Positions 15,116-23,224 of a DNA stretch of 33,901 nt are shown in pieces (position 1 is the stretch's first letter; each line of letters starts with the position of its first letter). Position numbers and translations under genes: made by a program. The DNA is from an uncultured bacterium. GTDB lineage: Bacteria; Desulfobacterota; Desulfovibrionia; Desulfovibrionales; Desulfovibrionaceae. The notes beneath the pieces are model-generated. The model was not told where the DNA came from and did not search any database. It was given only the letters and a program-made list of their open reading frames with translations. The stretch lies in NCBI GenBank assembly GCA_905214305.1, contig CAJMLK010000031.1:1-33901 (forward strand), written 5' to 3'.

Positions 15116-16537
15116 ATGTTGAGCGTTTTTGATCTGTTCAAAATCGGCATCGGGCCGTCCAGTTCGCATACCGTGGGTCCCATGGTGGCGGGCAAGGCAT
15201 TTGCAGGCGAACTGGCGGTGCTGGGGCTGTTGCCCCTGACCGGGCGCGTAACCGTGGATCTTTTTGGTTCTCTGGCGCTTACGGGTGAAGGGCACGGTAC
15301 GACCGGAGCCATTCTCGGTGGCCTTGAGGGTGAGGAACCGGCCACTGTTGATACGGCCCATCTGGCCCGGCGCACAGCGGAGCTGAAAAACAATGCGGAT
15401 CTGAACCTCATTTGCGCGCGCCACATCCCCTTCGTATATGAGCGCGACATGCGCCTGCACAAGGGCATGTTTCTGCCCCGGCATTCCAACGCCATGAAGC
15501 TTGTGGCCCACACCGCTGACGGCACGGAGCTGCACTCGCGTGTGTACTATTCCATCGGCGGCGGTTTTATCCGTACTGATGCGGATTTTGAAACCGGGCC
15601 GGAAGAATACCCCGCGCCGCCCTACGTATACGACAATGCCGAAGAGCTGTTTGCCCATTGCGAGCGGGAAGGCAGGACCGTAGCCCAGGTCGTCATGATC
15701 AATGAGAGTTTCTGGCATTCAGAGGCCGAGGTGCGGCGCCGCGCACAGGCCGTCATGGATGTCATGCGTGATTCGGTGGAGCGCGGCTGTTATACTGACG
15801 GCATATTGCCCGGCGGGTACAACGTGCGCCGCCGCGCGCCCAATCTGCTGCGCAAGGTAAGCGCTCTTCAGGCGCAGGGCCGCCGCGACCTGAGCCTGTG
15901 GCCCACGCTGTACGCCTTTGCCGTTGCCGAGGAGAACGCCTCCGGCGGACGGGTGGTCACGGCTCCCACCAACGGCGCGGCAGGCATTGTCCCCGCAGTG
16001 CTGACCTACTACCAGAATTTCTACCCCCACGCGACGGAAGAAGGCGCTCTGGACTTTCTGCTTACGGCCGGAGCCATCGGTCTTTTTTACAAGCTCAACG
16101 CCTCCATTTCCGGGGCAGAGGTGGGCTGTCAGGGCGAAGTGGGTGTGGCCTGCTCAATGGCGGCCGGAGCCTACTGCGCGGTGACAGGCGGCAGTGTGAA
16201 GCAGGTAGAGGTGGCAGCGGAGATCGGCATGGAACATAACCTGGGCCTTACCTGCGATCCTGTGGGCGGCCTTGTGCAGATACCCTGCATCGAACGCAAC
16301 GGGGTGGCTGCCGAGCGCGCGGTCAACTGCGCCCAGCTTTCACGGCTGGAAGACGGGCGACAGCGCGTGATCTCTCTGGATGCCATCATTGAGGTCATGT
16401 ATCGCACGGGCCTTGATTTGCAGTCCCGCTACAAGGAAACCTCGCTGGGCGGTCTGGCTCAGGCCGTGGCCGAGGCTCTTGAACGAAAAAAGCAGGGCGG
16501 CACGGGGCCGTCCGACAAAAAGGAAGCAGTGCTGTGA
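15116..16537 (+). CDS. sdaA: L-serine dehydratase, iron-sulfur, single chain
   Basis: Deaminates L-serine to pyruvate and ammonia with a [4Fe-4S] cluster. The 473-aa product is the fused beta-alpha form: SVFDLFKIGIGPSSSHTVGPM at the N-terminus, the SIGGGFI segment, then the alpha domain with TAPTNGAAGIVPAVL, GAEVGCQGEVGVACSM and TCDPVGGLVQIPCIERN. C338, C380 and C391 match the cluster ligands of the Legionella enzyme; C346 is additional. The ATG at 15116 matches the family N-terminus; the ribosome site (GGGGGAC) is weak. The open frame runs 126 codons upstream, but through repeat sequence, so that part is not coding. It overlaps the next gene by 4 nt (GTGA). Confidence 0.95.
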   Translation: MLSVFDLFKIGIGPSSSHTVGPMVAGKAFAGELAVLGLLPLTGRVTVDLFGSLALTGEGHGTTGAILGGLEGEEPATVDTAHLARRTAELKNNADLNLICARHIPFVYERDMRLHKGMFLPRHSNAMKLVAHTADGTELHSRVYYSIGGGFIRTDADFETGPEEYPAPPYVYDNAEELFAHCEREGRTVAQVVMINESFWHSEAEVRRRAQAVMDVMRDSVERGCYTDGILPGGYNVRRRAPNLLRKVSALQAQGRRDLSLWPTLYAFAVAEENASGGRVVTAPTNGAAGIVPAVLTYYQNFYPHATEEGALDFLLTAGAIGLFYKLNASISGAEVGCQGEVGVACSMAAGAYCAVTGGSVKQVEVAAEIGMEHNLGLTCDPVGGLVQIPCIERNGVAAERAVNCAQLSRLEDGRQRVISLDAIIEVMYRTGLDLQSRYKETSLGGLAQAVAEALERKKQGGTGPSDKKEAVL

Positions 16538-16824
16538 GTGAAATACATATAGTGGCCGAACTGGAAGTGCTGCCGCAGTATCGCGAAGCCTTCATGCCCG
16601 AACTGCGCGCTCTGGTGGACGGCAGCCGTGGAGAATACGGCAACCGACGCTATGATCTTACCGAGGATGTTTCCAATATGTGCCGTTTTTTTGTGTTTGA
16701 AACCTGGGCTTCACAGGAAGCGCTGGACGCGCATAACGGCACGCCGCACTTCAGGGCCTTTGGCGCATTTGCGGAAGGCAAGCTGCGGCATATGAACGTG
16801 ACTCTGCTCAAGATGGTTTTTTAG
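16534..16824 (+). CDS. ABM-domain (YgiN-like) monooxygenase family protein
   Basis: A 96-aa protein with the antibiotic-biosynthesis-monooxygenase fold. The pattern is IVAELEVLPQYREAFMPELRALVDGSRGEYGNRRYDL, then FFVFETWASQEALDAHNGTPHFRAF, typical of the dimeric ferredoxin-like YgiN/LsrG group. Members oxidise quinols, or isomerise or degrade small metabolites without cofactors, so the exact reaction is open. The GTG start at 16534 overlaps the sdaA TGA, with AGGAAG 7 nt upstream, so translation is coupled to the serine dehydratase. A short AGGGC/GCCCT hairpin overlaps the stop codon (16823-16837) and is followed by only two further T, a weak terminator. Confidence 0.88.
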   Translation: MSEIHIVAELEVLPQYREAFMPELRALVDGSRGEYGNRRYDLTEDVSNMCRFFVFETWASQEALDAHNGTPHFRAFGAFAEGKLRHMNVTLLKMVF

Positions 16825-17175
16825 GGCGTTTTGCCCTTTGAGAAAGCCTGCTCCCAGAGTTGGGATGGCTCAAGACGGTCTTGTTCCGCAGATTGTGGCA
16901 GCCTGCACGGCCCTCGCACGCCTTTCGGCGGCATCCGCTTGCGGGGTTATGCTTGCGGTCTGTGGGCGCAGATGCCGGAGCACATGTGACAAGACCATGC
17001 TGTCTGCATGACAAAGGGGCTTTGCCGCCAGCCATGCCGTAAAGGCAAGTGTCTGGCGTCAAAGCCCCCTATTTTTGTCAATGCGCATGTCGCGCACGCA
17101 CCCGCGTGCATGTCTGCTCCCGGCACGGAAGTGTGCCCTGAAAGATGCTTTTGAGGCGCTTGCCGTCAGAAGTGT
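16825..17175. other. Convergent spacer between the sdaA operon and serS
   Basis: A 351-nt spacer between converging genes. The first part shows no feature beyond the weak hairpin at 16823-16837. The large bidirectional stem-loop at 17009-17080 fills the right half. No coding signal is seen. Confidence 0.65.
17009..17080. terminator. Large bidirectional terminator-like stem-loop
   Basis: TGACAAA (17009-17015) pairs with TTTGTCA (17074-17080), GGGGCTTTG (17016-17024) with CAAAGCCCC (17060-17068), and GCCAG with CTGGC further inside. On plus, ATTTTTG follows the GC stem; on minus, CTTTGTC follows it. It lies between convergent genes, as expected for a shared terminator. Confidence 0.7.
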
Positions 17176-18459
17176 CTACCTGTCCTGAGCCGGTTCGATA
17201 TTTTCCACTCCGTCCATGTAGGGAACCAGCACCCTGGGCAGGGTCACGCTGCCGTCTTTTTGCTGGCCGTTTTCCAGAATGGCGGCAATGGTGCGCCCGG
17301 TGGGCAGGCCGGAGCCGTTGAGGGTGTGGGCAAAAGCTGTCTTGCCGCCTTTGGGCTTGAAGCGAATGTCCGCGCGGCGGGCCTGAAAGTCCGTGCAGTT
17401 GGAGCAGGACGAGATTTCGCGGTAGGTTTTCTGGGCGGGCAGCCATACTTCCACGTCATACGTCTTGGCAGAGGCAAAGCCCATGTCGCCTGTGCAGAGG
17501 GTGATGACGCGGTGGGGCAATTCCAGCAGTTCCAGCAGGCTGCAGGCATGGCCGCGCATAAGCTCAAGCTGGTTGAAGCTGTCCTCGGGGTGGGCAAAGC
17601 GCACCATTTCCACCTTGGTGAACTGGTGCAGGCGAATGATGCCCCGCGTATCCTTGCCGGCACTGCCCGCTTCGGAACGGAAGCAGGGCGTGGCCGCGCA
17701 GTAGGCGCGCGGCAGGTCGGACTCTTCAAGCACTTCGCCCGCATGCAGGTTGGTCAGCGGTACTTCCGCCGTGGGAATGAGAAAATAGTCCCACTCGGCC
17801 AGCTTGAAAAGGTCTTCCTCAAACTTGGGCAACTGGGCCGTGCCTGTCATTGAGGTGCGGTTGACCATGTAGGGCGGGCTGACCTCAAGGTAGTCGCTGT
17901 ACCGGGTGTGCCTGTCGAGAAAAAAGTTCACCAGGGCGCGCTCAAGGCGTGCGGCCCAGCCAAGGGATATGACGAAGCGGCTGCCGGTAAGGCGCGCGGC
18001 GCGTTCAAAGTCCAGTCCGCCAAGGGCCGTGCCGATATCGTCATGCGCACGCGGCTCAAAGTCAAACTGCCGGGGGTCGCCCCAGCGGCTGACCTCGACG
18101 TTTTCGTTTTCATCCGCTCCCACGGGCACGGTGCTGTCGGGCATGTTGGGAACGCTCATGAGCCAGTTTTCCACATCATTCCGGGCCTGCGCCGTTTCGA
18201 CGTCCAGTTGCTTGATGCGGTCTGACAGGGAGGACAGTTCGGCAAGCAGAGGCGCTGCGTCCTGGCCGGAGCGCTTGAGCGCGGCCACCTGGGCTGAAGC
18301 CTCGTTACGCTTGCTTTTAAGCCCTTCCACTTCCGTGAGCAGGGTGCGGCGTCGGCCGTCCAGCTCCAGAAATGCATCAACGCTGATACCCGAATGCCGG
18401 TCGGCCAGGGCCTTGGCTAGAACTTCGGGCTGCCTCTGCACCAGTTTGAGATCAATCAT
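17176..18459 (-). CDS. serS: Seryl-tRNA synthetase
   Basis: Charges tRNA-Ser (and tRNA-Sec) with serine. The 427-aa product has the usual architecture: an N-terminal antiparallel coiled-coil arm (about 30-100, rich in Lys, Arg, Glu and Leu), then the class II catalytic core with motif 2 in CFRSEAGSAGKDTRGIIRLHQFTKVEMV and motif 3 in TLNGSGLPTGRTIAAILEN. The ATG at 18459 is preceded on the minus strand by AGGAG (18465-18469 on plus) and gives the standard family start MIDLKLVQRQPEVL; the frame is open farther upstream but that part is not family-like. It stands alone, convergent with the sdaA operon and divergent from the yajG-like gene. Confidence 0.97.
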   Translation of the reverse strand: MIDLKLVQRQPEVLAKALADRHSGISVDAFLELDGRRRTLLTEVEGLKSKRNEASAQVAALKRSGQDAAPLLAELSSLSDRIKQLDVETAQARNDVENWLMSVPNMPDSTVPVGADENENVEVSRWGDPRQFDFEPRAHDDIGTALGGLDFERAARLTGSRFVISLGWAARLERALVNFFLDRHTRYSDYLEVSPPYMVNRTSMTGTAQLPKFEEDLFKLAEWDYFLIPTAEVPLTNLHAGEVLEESDLPRAYCAATPCFRSEAGSAGKDTRGIIRLHQFTKVEMVRFAHPEDSFNQLELMRGHACSLLELLELPHRVITLCTGDMGFASAKTYDVEVWLPAQKTYREISSCSNCTDFQARRADIRFKPKGGKTAFAHTLNGSGLPTGRTIAAILENGQQKDGSVTLPRVLVPYMDGVENIEPAQDR

Positions 18460-18821
18460 GACCGCTCCTGAAAATTTGCGCGGTAGCGCGCCGGATTCGC
18501 GGTAAAAATTGCGGCGCAAGGCTGCATGGCATGCACATGCCTGGGCCTGCGTCAGAAAAAATGTATCTTTTGTGCCGGTGAGCGCTCTGGCGCCTGGGCC
18601 TGGAACAAAAAACGCACTTGTCTTCGCTGTGTTCAACCGCAGAATCTTTGCGGATAAAGCAAAAGCCTCAGGGCAGGGAAGTGTGAATGCCGGTACAGCG
18701 CCGGGCCGCCCGCGATAATATAATTCCTTTAGCATGGGGGCGCTCCGCCTTGCAAGGCTGGCTTTTTCCGTATATAGCTCACGAGAATACTCTTGAGAAT
18801 TTCTATAAACGCGAGGCTGTC
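18460..18821. other. Divergent spacer serS / yajG-like gene
   Basis: A 362-nt spacer between divergent genes. A candidate plus-strand promoter lies at 18750-18778. I could not pick out a convincing serS promoter. No RNA gene or T-box-like leader was recognised upstream of serS. Confidence 0.55.
18750..18778 (+). promoter_or_regulatory. Candidate sigma-70 promoter of the yajG-like operon
   Basis: TTGCAA (18750-18755) is followed after 17 nt by TATAGC, or after 15 nt by TATATA (18771-18776). It lies about 45 nt upstream of the start codon. Confidence 0.45.
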
Positions 18822-19409
18822 ATGAAACCTGTGCGCAATGTTTTATACCTTGTTTTGCTGGCCTTTCTGGTCGCTGCCTGCGGCCCGGCCAACAATGTGC
18901 GGCTGATGCCGCCGCCTTTTATGGAAGGCGGCGTGCTGCCTGGGCCCAAGGCTCCCCGGGTGACGGTGGTGGCCTTTGAGGACAAGCGGCAAGACCAGAC
19001 CGTTATTGGCTCCCGCCGGGATAACAGCGCCTTTGTCACCAGTGACAGCGTTACACAGTGGATAAGCAAGGCTCTGGCTGACGAACTGGCCCGCAACGGC
19101 CTGCAGGTTTCCTATGCTGACAGCGTCAATCAGGCGCGGGCAGGCAACCCCGACTTTCTTGTGACTGGCGATGTGGATCAGGTCTGGCTGAAAGAAAATT
19201 CCGCCACCGACCTTGCCACAAACATGCGCGTCAACTACGCCCTGGCCAACCGTCAGGGACGCGTCTACAGCGAAACGCTCAATGCCTCGCAGTCACGCAC
19301 GGTCATGCCTCTTGGCTCCACGGCTGACAATCTCATGCTGGATACGTTGCGTGAACTGATCAAACCCATGGCGCAAAAGATTGTCCAGGCTATCGAGGCC
19401 AAGAAGTAA
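18822..19409 (+). CDS. YajG-like lipoprotein
   Basis: A 195-aa lipoprotein: a short basic n-region, the hydrophobic stretch VLYLVLLAFLVAAC and a lipobox with C20 as the acylated residue. The mature part (TVVAFEDKRQDQTVIGSRR, SDSVTQWISKALADELARNGLQV, then FLVTGDVDQVWL) follows the YajG family pattern, whose cellular role is not established. GAGG lies upstream of the ATG at 18822. It is the first gene of a plus-strand group with the TPR protein and the 114-aa protein. Because the second residue of the mature protein is Gly rather than Asp, outer-membrane sorting is expected under the E. coli rule; that is inference. Confidence 0.85.
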   Translation: MKPVRNVLYLVLLAFLVAACGPANNVRLMPPPFMEGGVLPGPKAPRVTVVAFEDKRQDQTVIGSRRDNSAFVTSDSVTQWISKALADELARNGLQVSYADSVNQARAGNPDFLVTGDVDQVWLKENSATDLATNMRVNYALANRQGRVYSETLNASQSRTVMPLGSTADNLMLDTLRELIKPMAQKIVQAIEAKK

Positions 19410-21294
19410 GCCCTCGCGGGCCTTGAACCTTCTGCTTTTTTGCGCAGCCATGACATTGGCTGTGACGGGATTTTGCATGCTGCCGCCGGCCCTTGTGGCC
19501 GGCGGTCTTGTCTTGGCGCAGCCCGCAGGAGCAGTGGATGCGCCAGCCGGGCCTGCTCCGGTATCCGCGTCTGCGGCCCAGTCCGCTTCTGAGGGAGCAC
19601 CCGGCGATAACCCGGCGGAGGCCGGGGCGCTGTCTGCTCCCCTGACGCTTGTCAGCCCCATTGAGCGTAGCGAAACCGTGGCCGTGCGTCCGCCTCTCGG
19701 GGTGGCGGCCGGTCTGGCTCTGGCCGGGGGGCGCGCCCGCCTGCAGGCCCTGAGGGCGGCCGCCGAGTCGCTGCCCAACCGGCGCGACATCCGCATGGGC
19801 GCGGTCAATGCTGAAGAACGTCTGGCGCTGGCTGCCCATCTGTATAAAGCCGTCAACAGGTCCCATCCCCCGGCGGACAATGGTGCTGCACGGGCCGAGG
19901 TGCGCCTGGAGGCACGCCCGGCAGCGGCCGCAGGCATGTCGCATATTTTGCACAGTTCTGACCTTATGCAGATGCGCCTGCAGCTGTTGCGGGAAAGCGC
20001 GTCCCTTTTGCAGCTCATGAGCAGCCGACTTTTGCCCGAAGATGCTTCGGGTGCACCGCGGGGCGAGGCTTCAGGCATGACGCCGGGGGCAGCTCCGGGC
20101 ACGGGTTCGGCCGCAACGCCGGAAAAAAACCGTGCAAAATCGCAGGGTGCAGTCAGGATCGCAGATGAACCGGACTGGGGCCGCAGTGCGTTTCGCGCCC
20201 CGGTGGCGTTGCCCGATGCGGGCGGGCACGGCGGGCAAAGGGGCAATGCGCACAAGAACGCTCTGGACGAACTTTTCTCCGGTCGAGCGGGCACGGGCAT
20301 GGGCGCGCGCCGCGTTCCGACGGACATTGGCGCGTCGTCATTGCGCCCCGGTTCGCCGTCCGACCCCGGAGCCGGTTTTTCGCCCCATTCTCCGGCAGAC
20401 TCTCCGCTGAATTTCCCGGCTGGCGGTCAGAACGGCGGGCGAGGTGCGGCGGCTTTGTCCGTTACGCCCTCTGGCACGGCCTCTGCGTCAGCCTCGGGTC
20501 AAACGCCTGCTTCTGCCCCGTCTCAGGGCGAAACGGGCGTGGTGCAGGGTTTGCCGCCCGGCAACGCCGCAGCGGCCAGTGCCCTGCCGGGGCACGTCCC
20601 GCCCCTGCAGTCGCCGTCACCCGCCCTCTCTGACGAAGTGTGGACGCAGAGCCACTGGAGCCTTGCCGCGCGCCGCCTGCAGGCCCTGTTTGCGGTACAG
20701 GATATGCTGGCGGATGCCGATGCGGACGGCTGGCTTGTGCGCGCCGGTGATCTGCCTCTGCTGGAACAGACGGCGCAGCTTTTGCCGGACAGTCCCTCGG
20801 TGTGGCTGTTGCTGGCTGAAGCGCAGATGCGTCATGATCTTCCCCTGCAAAGCGTGGCATCCTGTGATGCGGCTCTTGATCTGGATTCCGGTCTGAGCCG
20901 TGCCCGCTACATTCGTGCGCTGGGGCATGCGCGCCTGCAGCAACCGGCACTTGCCGAGGCTGATCTGACGGTCTCTCTGGCCCGGCGGCATGGTCTGGAG
21001 CCGCAGGGTGAAGACAGGGCACGGCGGCTGCGGGCACGGGGTGCGGTGCGCATGCAGCTGCGTGATGCTGCGGGCATGTGCGAGGATTTTGGCGCGGCCT
21101 GTGCCCTTGGTGATTGCGAGGGCTTGATTCTGGTGCGGGCACAGGGCCAGTGCCTGCCCTCGGCCGCTGTGGAAATGCGTGAAAACACGCCATCCGCAGA
21201 CGGGCTGGACAGCCCGGCAGCAAAGCCCGAAGTGCCGCCCGGACCGCAACAGACAGGTGTGCCGCTGCTCGGCGGCCCTGAAAAAAGGAAGTGA
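19381..21294 (+). CDS. Exported protein with low-complexity region and C-terminal TPRs
   Basis: Up to 637 aa. A hydrophobic N-terminus ending AQPAGA-VDA looks like a signal peptide. Residues of about 50-410 are low-complexity Ala/Gly/Pro/Ser with few hydrophobic blocks. The last ~200 residues form TPR-like helices (VWLLLAEAQMRHDLPLQSVASCDAALDLD; ARYIRALGHARLQQPALAEADL) ending in a Cys-containing repeat (CEDFGAACALGDCEGL). The start is uncertain: TTG at 19381 gives a basic n-region but overlaps the preceding gene by 29 nt; TTG at 19423 or ATG at 19450 are alternatives. None has a clear ribosome site. It ends 4 nt before the next gene. I do not recognise a named family; a periplasmic scaffold is a guess. 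Confidence 0.7.
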   Translation: MSRLSRPRSKPSRALNLLLFCAAMTLAVTGFCMLPPALVAGGLVLAQPAGAVDAPAGPAPVSASAAQSASEGAPGDNPAEAGALSAPLTLVSPIERSETVAVRPPLGVAAGLALAGGRARLQALRAAAESLPNRRDIRMGAVNAEERLALAAHLYKAVNRSHPPADNGAARAEVRLEARPAAAAGMSHILHSSDLMQMRLQLLRESASLLQLMSSRLLPEDASGAPRGEASGMTPGAAPGTGSAATPEKNRAKSQGAVRIADEPDWGRSAFRAPVALPDAGGHGGQRGNAHKNALDELFSGRAGTGMGARRVPTDIGASSLRPGSPSDPGAGFSPHSPADSPLNFPAGGQNGGRGAAALSVTPSGTASASASGQTPASAPSQGETGVVQGLPPGNAAAASALPGHVPPLQSPSPALSDEVWTQSHWSLAARRLQALFAVQDMLADADADGWLVRAGDLPLLEQTAQLLPDSPSVWLLLAEAQMRHDLPLQSVASCDAALDLDSGLSRARYIRALGHARLQQPALAEADLTVSLARRHGLEPQGEDRARRLRARGAVRMQLRDAAGMCEDFGAACALGDCEGLILVRAQGQCLPSAAVEMRENTPSADGLDSPAAKPEVPPGPQQTGVPLLGGPEKRK

Positions 21295-21298
21295 CAGC

Positions 21299-21643
21299 GT
21301 GAGCCGCGATCCTCTGCTCAAAGTGTATGGGCACATCTATCCTGTGGATCAGGAGTTTTATGATGCGCTGGCCCGTGCCTGCGTGGACGCCCTGCCTGAC
21401 GAAACAGATATTCCGGTCATCGAGATGGACGGGGACATGGCGCGCTTTTCTTTCGAGGGGGCGTATTTTCCTGTGGAGGAAACGCTGGAGGCGCTGGCGC
21501 ACGGCCTGAAGCCGGAGCACAGGGGCAAGCTGGACGTGCTGGATATGGAAGGCTGGCGCCTGAACAGGCATGTTTTTGAGTCGGGGCGCATCAGGAGCAG
21601 CAGCGCCCCGTTGAACAACGTGCTGGACTATTCCGGCCATTAA
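21299..21643 (+). CDS. Uncharacterised 114-aa protein
   Basis: I do not recognise a family. The product is acidic and soluble-looking, without a signal peptide, Cys motif or membrane segment. Notable segments are KVYGHIYPVDQEFYDALARACVDALP, ARFSFEGAYFPVEETLEALA and the ending NNVLDYSGH. The GTG start at 21299 is supported by AAGGAA 8 nt upstream and by the 4-nt spacing from the TPR gene, so it belongs to that operon. A GCATTGA/TCAATGC hairpin (21653-21678) follows the stop, but without a T-tract. Confidence 0.75.
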   Translation: MSRDPLLKVYGHIYPVDQEFYDALARACVDALPDETDIPVIEMDGDMARFSFEGAYFPVEETLEALAHGLKPEHRGKLDVLDMEGWRLNRHVFESGRIRSSSAPLNNVLDYSGH

Positions 21644-21774
21644 AGCATTTTCGCATTGAGAATGTCTGTTTTCAATGCAAGACACCCGTTTCGGCGTTTA
21701 ATTGCACTGATAAACAGCTCTGCTGTCTTCATCCGTCACTTCAGTTGCCGTAGCAGCTTCAAGGGAAAATGGTC

Positions 21775-22611
21775 CTAGGCCGTGTCCGAATGAAAAGAGG
21801 GCGCTGCTGCACGAGGGCTTGAGGGCGCGCTGCCGTCCTGCGCAGTGGCGGGGCCGCGCTCGAAAAGCGCCATGTACTCCTGATTGCCCTTGGGGCCCTT
21901 GATGGCCGCAGGCAGTACGCCACGGCAGTTCAGACCCAGACTCGCGCGGCTGAATGCCAGTATCTTGTCCACGGCTCTCTGCCGGGCGTCTTCATCGCGC
22001 ACCACTCCCTTGACTGTTTCGCCCGGCCCAAGCTCGAACTGCGGCTTGATAAGCGTGGCTACAAGGCCCCCCGGCCTGAGCCATGTCATGCAGGCAGGGA
22101 GAACGAGAGTGAGGGATATGAAGGAAACGTCGGCCACCACCATGTCCACCGGTTCGGGAATAAGCCCGGCCTCGGCATGGCGCAGATTCACGCCTTCGAG
22201 GTTGATGACGCGCGCGTCACCCCGCAATTTCTCGTGCAGCTGATTGCGCCCCACGTCCACGGCGTACACGCGGGCGGCGCCCCGTTGCAGCAGGCAGTCC
22301 GTAAAGCCGCCTGTGGAGGCCCCGGCATCAAGGCACACGAGGCCGGTCACATCCAGGCTGAACTGGTCGAGAATGGTCAGCAGCTTGTAGGCGCCCCGAC
22401 TGACGTAGGGTTCCGGCTCCAGCAGGGCAAAGGCCGTGTCCGACGGGTAGGGATGCCCCGGCTTGGGGACAAGCTGCGGCGGCGCGCCGGGAACACCGGC
22501 GGCAAGGGCGATCTTGCCCGCCATGATAAGGCGGCGAGCCTGTTCGCGGCTGCCCGCAAGGCCCTGTTCGAAAACAAGCTGGTCTGCGCGTTGACGTGGG
22601 TTTTTTGCCAT
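21775..22611 (-). CDS. tlyA: TlyA family rRNA (cytidine-2'-O) methyltransferase
   Basis: A 278-aa protein with an N-terminal S4 RNA-binding domain (ADQLVFEQGLAGSREQARRLIMAGKI, about 8-33) and an RrmJ/FtsJ-type SAM methyltransferase domain: VCLDAGASTGGFTDCLLQRGA, VYAVDVGRNQLHEKLR, MVVADVSFISLTLVLP and ATLIKPQFELG. TlyA methylates 16S and/or 23S rRNA; some members have also been called hemolysins. The Ala/Ser-rich tail (about 255-278) is not conserved. The ATG at 22611 gives the family N-terminus MAKNPRQRADQLV; no clear ribosome site is visible. The frame is open 68 codons further upstream, but without family similarity. Confidence 0.92.
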   Translation of the reverse strand: MAKNPRQRADQLVFEQGLAGSREQARRLIMAGKIALAAGVPGAPPQLVPKPGHPYPSDTAFALLEPEPYVSRGAYKLLTILDQFSLDVTGLVCLDAGASTGGFTDCLLQRGAARVYAVDVGRNQLHEKLRGDARVINLEGVNLRHAEAGLIPEPVDMVVADVSFISLTLVLPACMTWLRPGGLVATLIKPQFELGPGETVKGVVRDEDARQRAVDKILAFSRASLGLNCRGVLPAAIKGPKGNQEYMALFERGPATAQDGSAPSSPRAAAPSFHSDTA

Positions 22612-22995
22612 GCGGGCTTTATAGCGCCGAAGCCGGTGGCTGGCAATGCGCCAGAAGGGCAGCATGCATTTGCGGAGCGCTTCGGGCCTTCTGCCCGAGA
22701 TTGCAGACAGTTTTTCGCGGCATGCACTTGCGGGGCACGCCCGGCGCATGGCGGCGGGGTGGCTGTGTCTGCCCGCGCAGGCATGATCCCGGGCAAGGCA
22801 AGACGCTGCCGGCAAGATTTGAGCGGCGCGTCTTTTGGCGATACGGCTTTTCCTTTGTGCTTTCCCCTTGCCAAAGGTTTAAAGAAGCGCTATATAGCTT
22901 GCCCTTGTGCGATATGTTTTCGCGCCAGAGGAAAAACGCGCGGGCGTCCGGTGGTGATTCTGCCGGATTATGCCGCGTTCCATGAGGTAGCTGTC
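22612..22995. other. Divergent spacer tlyA / rpmE
   Basis: A 384-nt spacer. It holds the rpmE promoter (22868-22896), about 100 nt of untranslated leader and the rpmE ribosome site (GAGG at 22984-22987). No L31 or Zur-type operator was recognised by eye. Confidence 0.6.
22868..22896 (+). promoter_or_regulatory. Sigma-70 promoter of rpmE
   Basis: TTGCCA (22868-22873), a 17-nt spacer, then TATATA (22891-22896). The spacing is ideal and the site lies about 100 nt upstream of the rpmE ATG. Confidence 0.65.
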
Positions 22996-23208
22996 ATGAA
23001 AAAAGATATCCATCCCAAAGTGTTCAACGCCACCATCACCTGCGCTTGCGGTAATGAAGAAAACGTGCTCTCCACCAAGGGTGAGCAGGTGAACGTGGAA
23101 GTGTGCTCCGCTTGCCATCCGTTTTTCACCGGCAAGCAGCGCTTCCTTGACACGGCTGGCCGCATTGACCGCTTCCGTAAAAAGTACGCCAAGTTTGAGC
23201 AGAAGTAA
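22996..23208 (+). CDS. rpmE: 50S ribosomal protein L31 (zinc-binding form)
   Basis: A 70-aa L31 of the zinc-binding (C+) type: MKKDIHPKV at the start, C16 and C18 in ITCACGNE, and C37 and C40 in VCSACHPFFTGKQRF. The end, DTAGRIDRFRKKY, is typical. A C+ paralogue needs zinc; zinc-free paralogues, where present, lie elsewhere. GAGG 8 nt upstream supports the ATG at 22996. It heads the plus-strand group rpmE - DUF1385 - prfA, a common arrangement for translation genes. Confidence 0.97.
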   Translation: MKKDIHPKVFNATITCACGNEENVLSTKGEQVNVEVCSACHPFFTGKQRFLDTAGRIDRFRKKYAKFEQK

Positions 23209-23224
23209 TCGCGGGCGGCAGACC

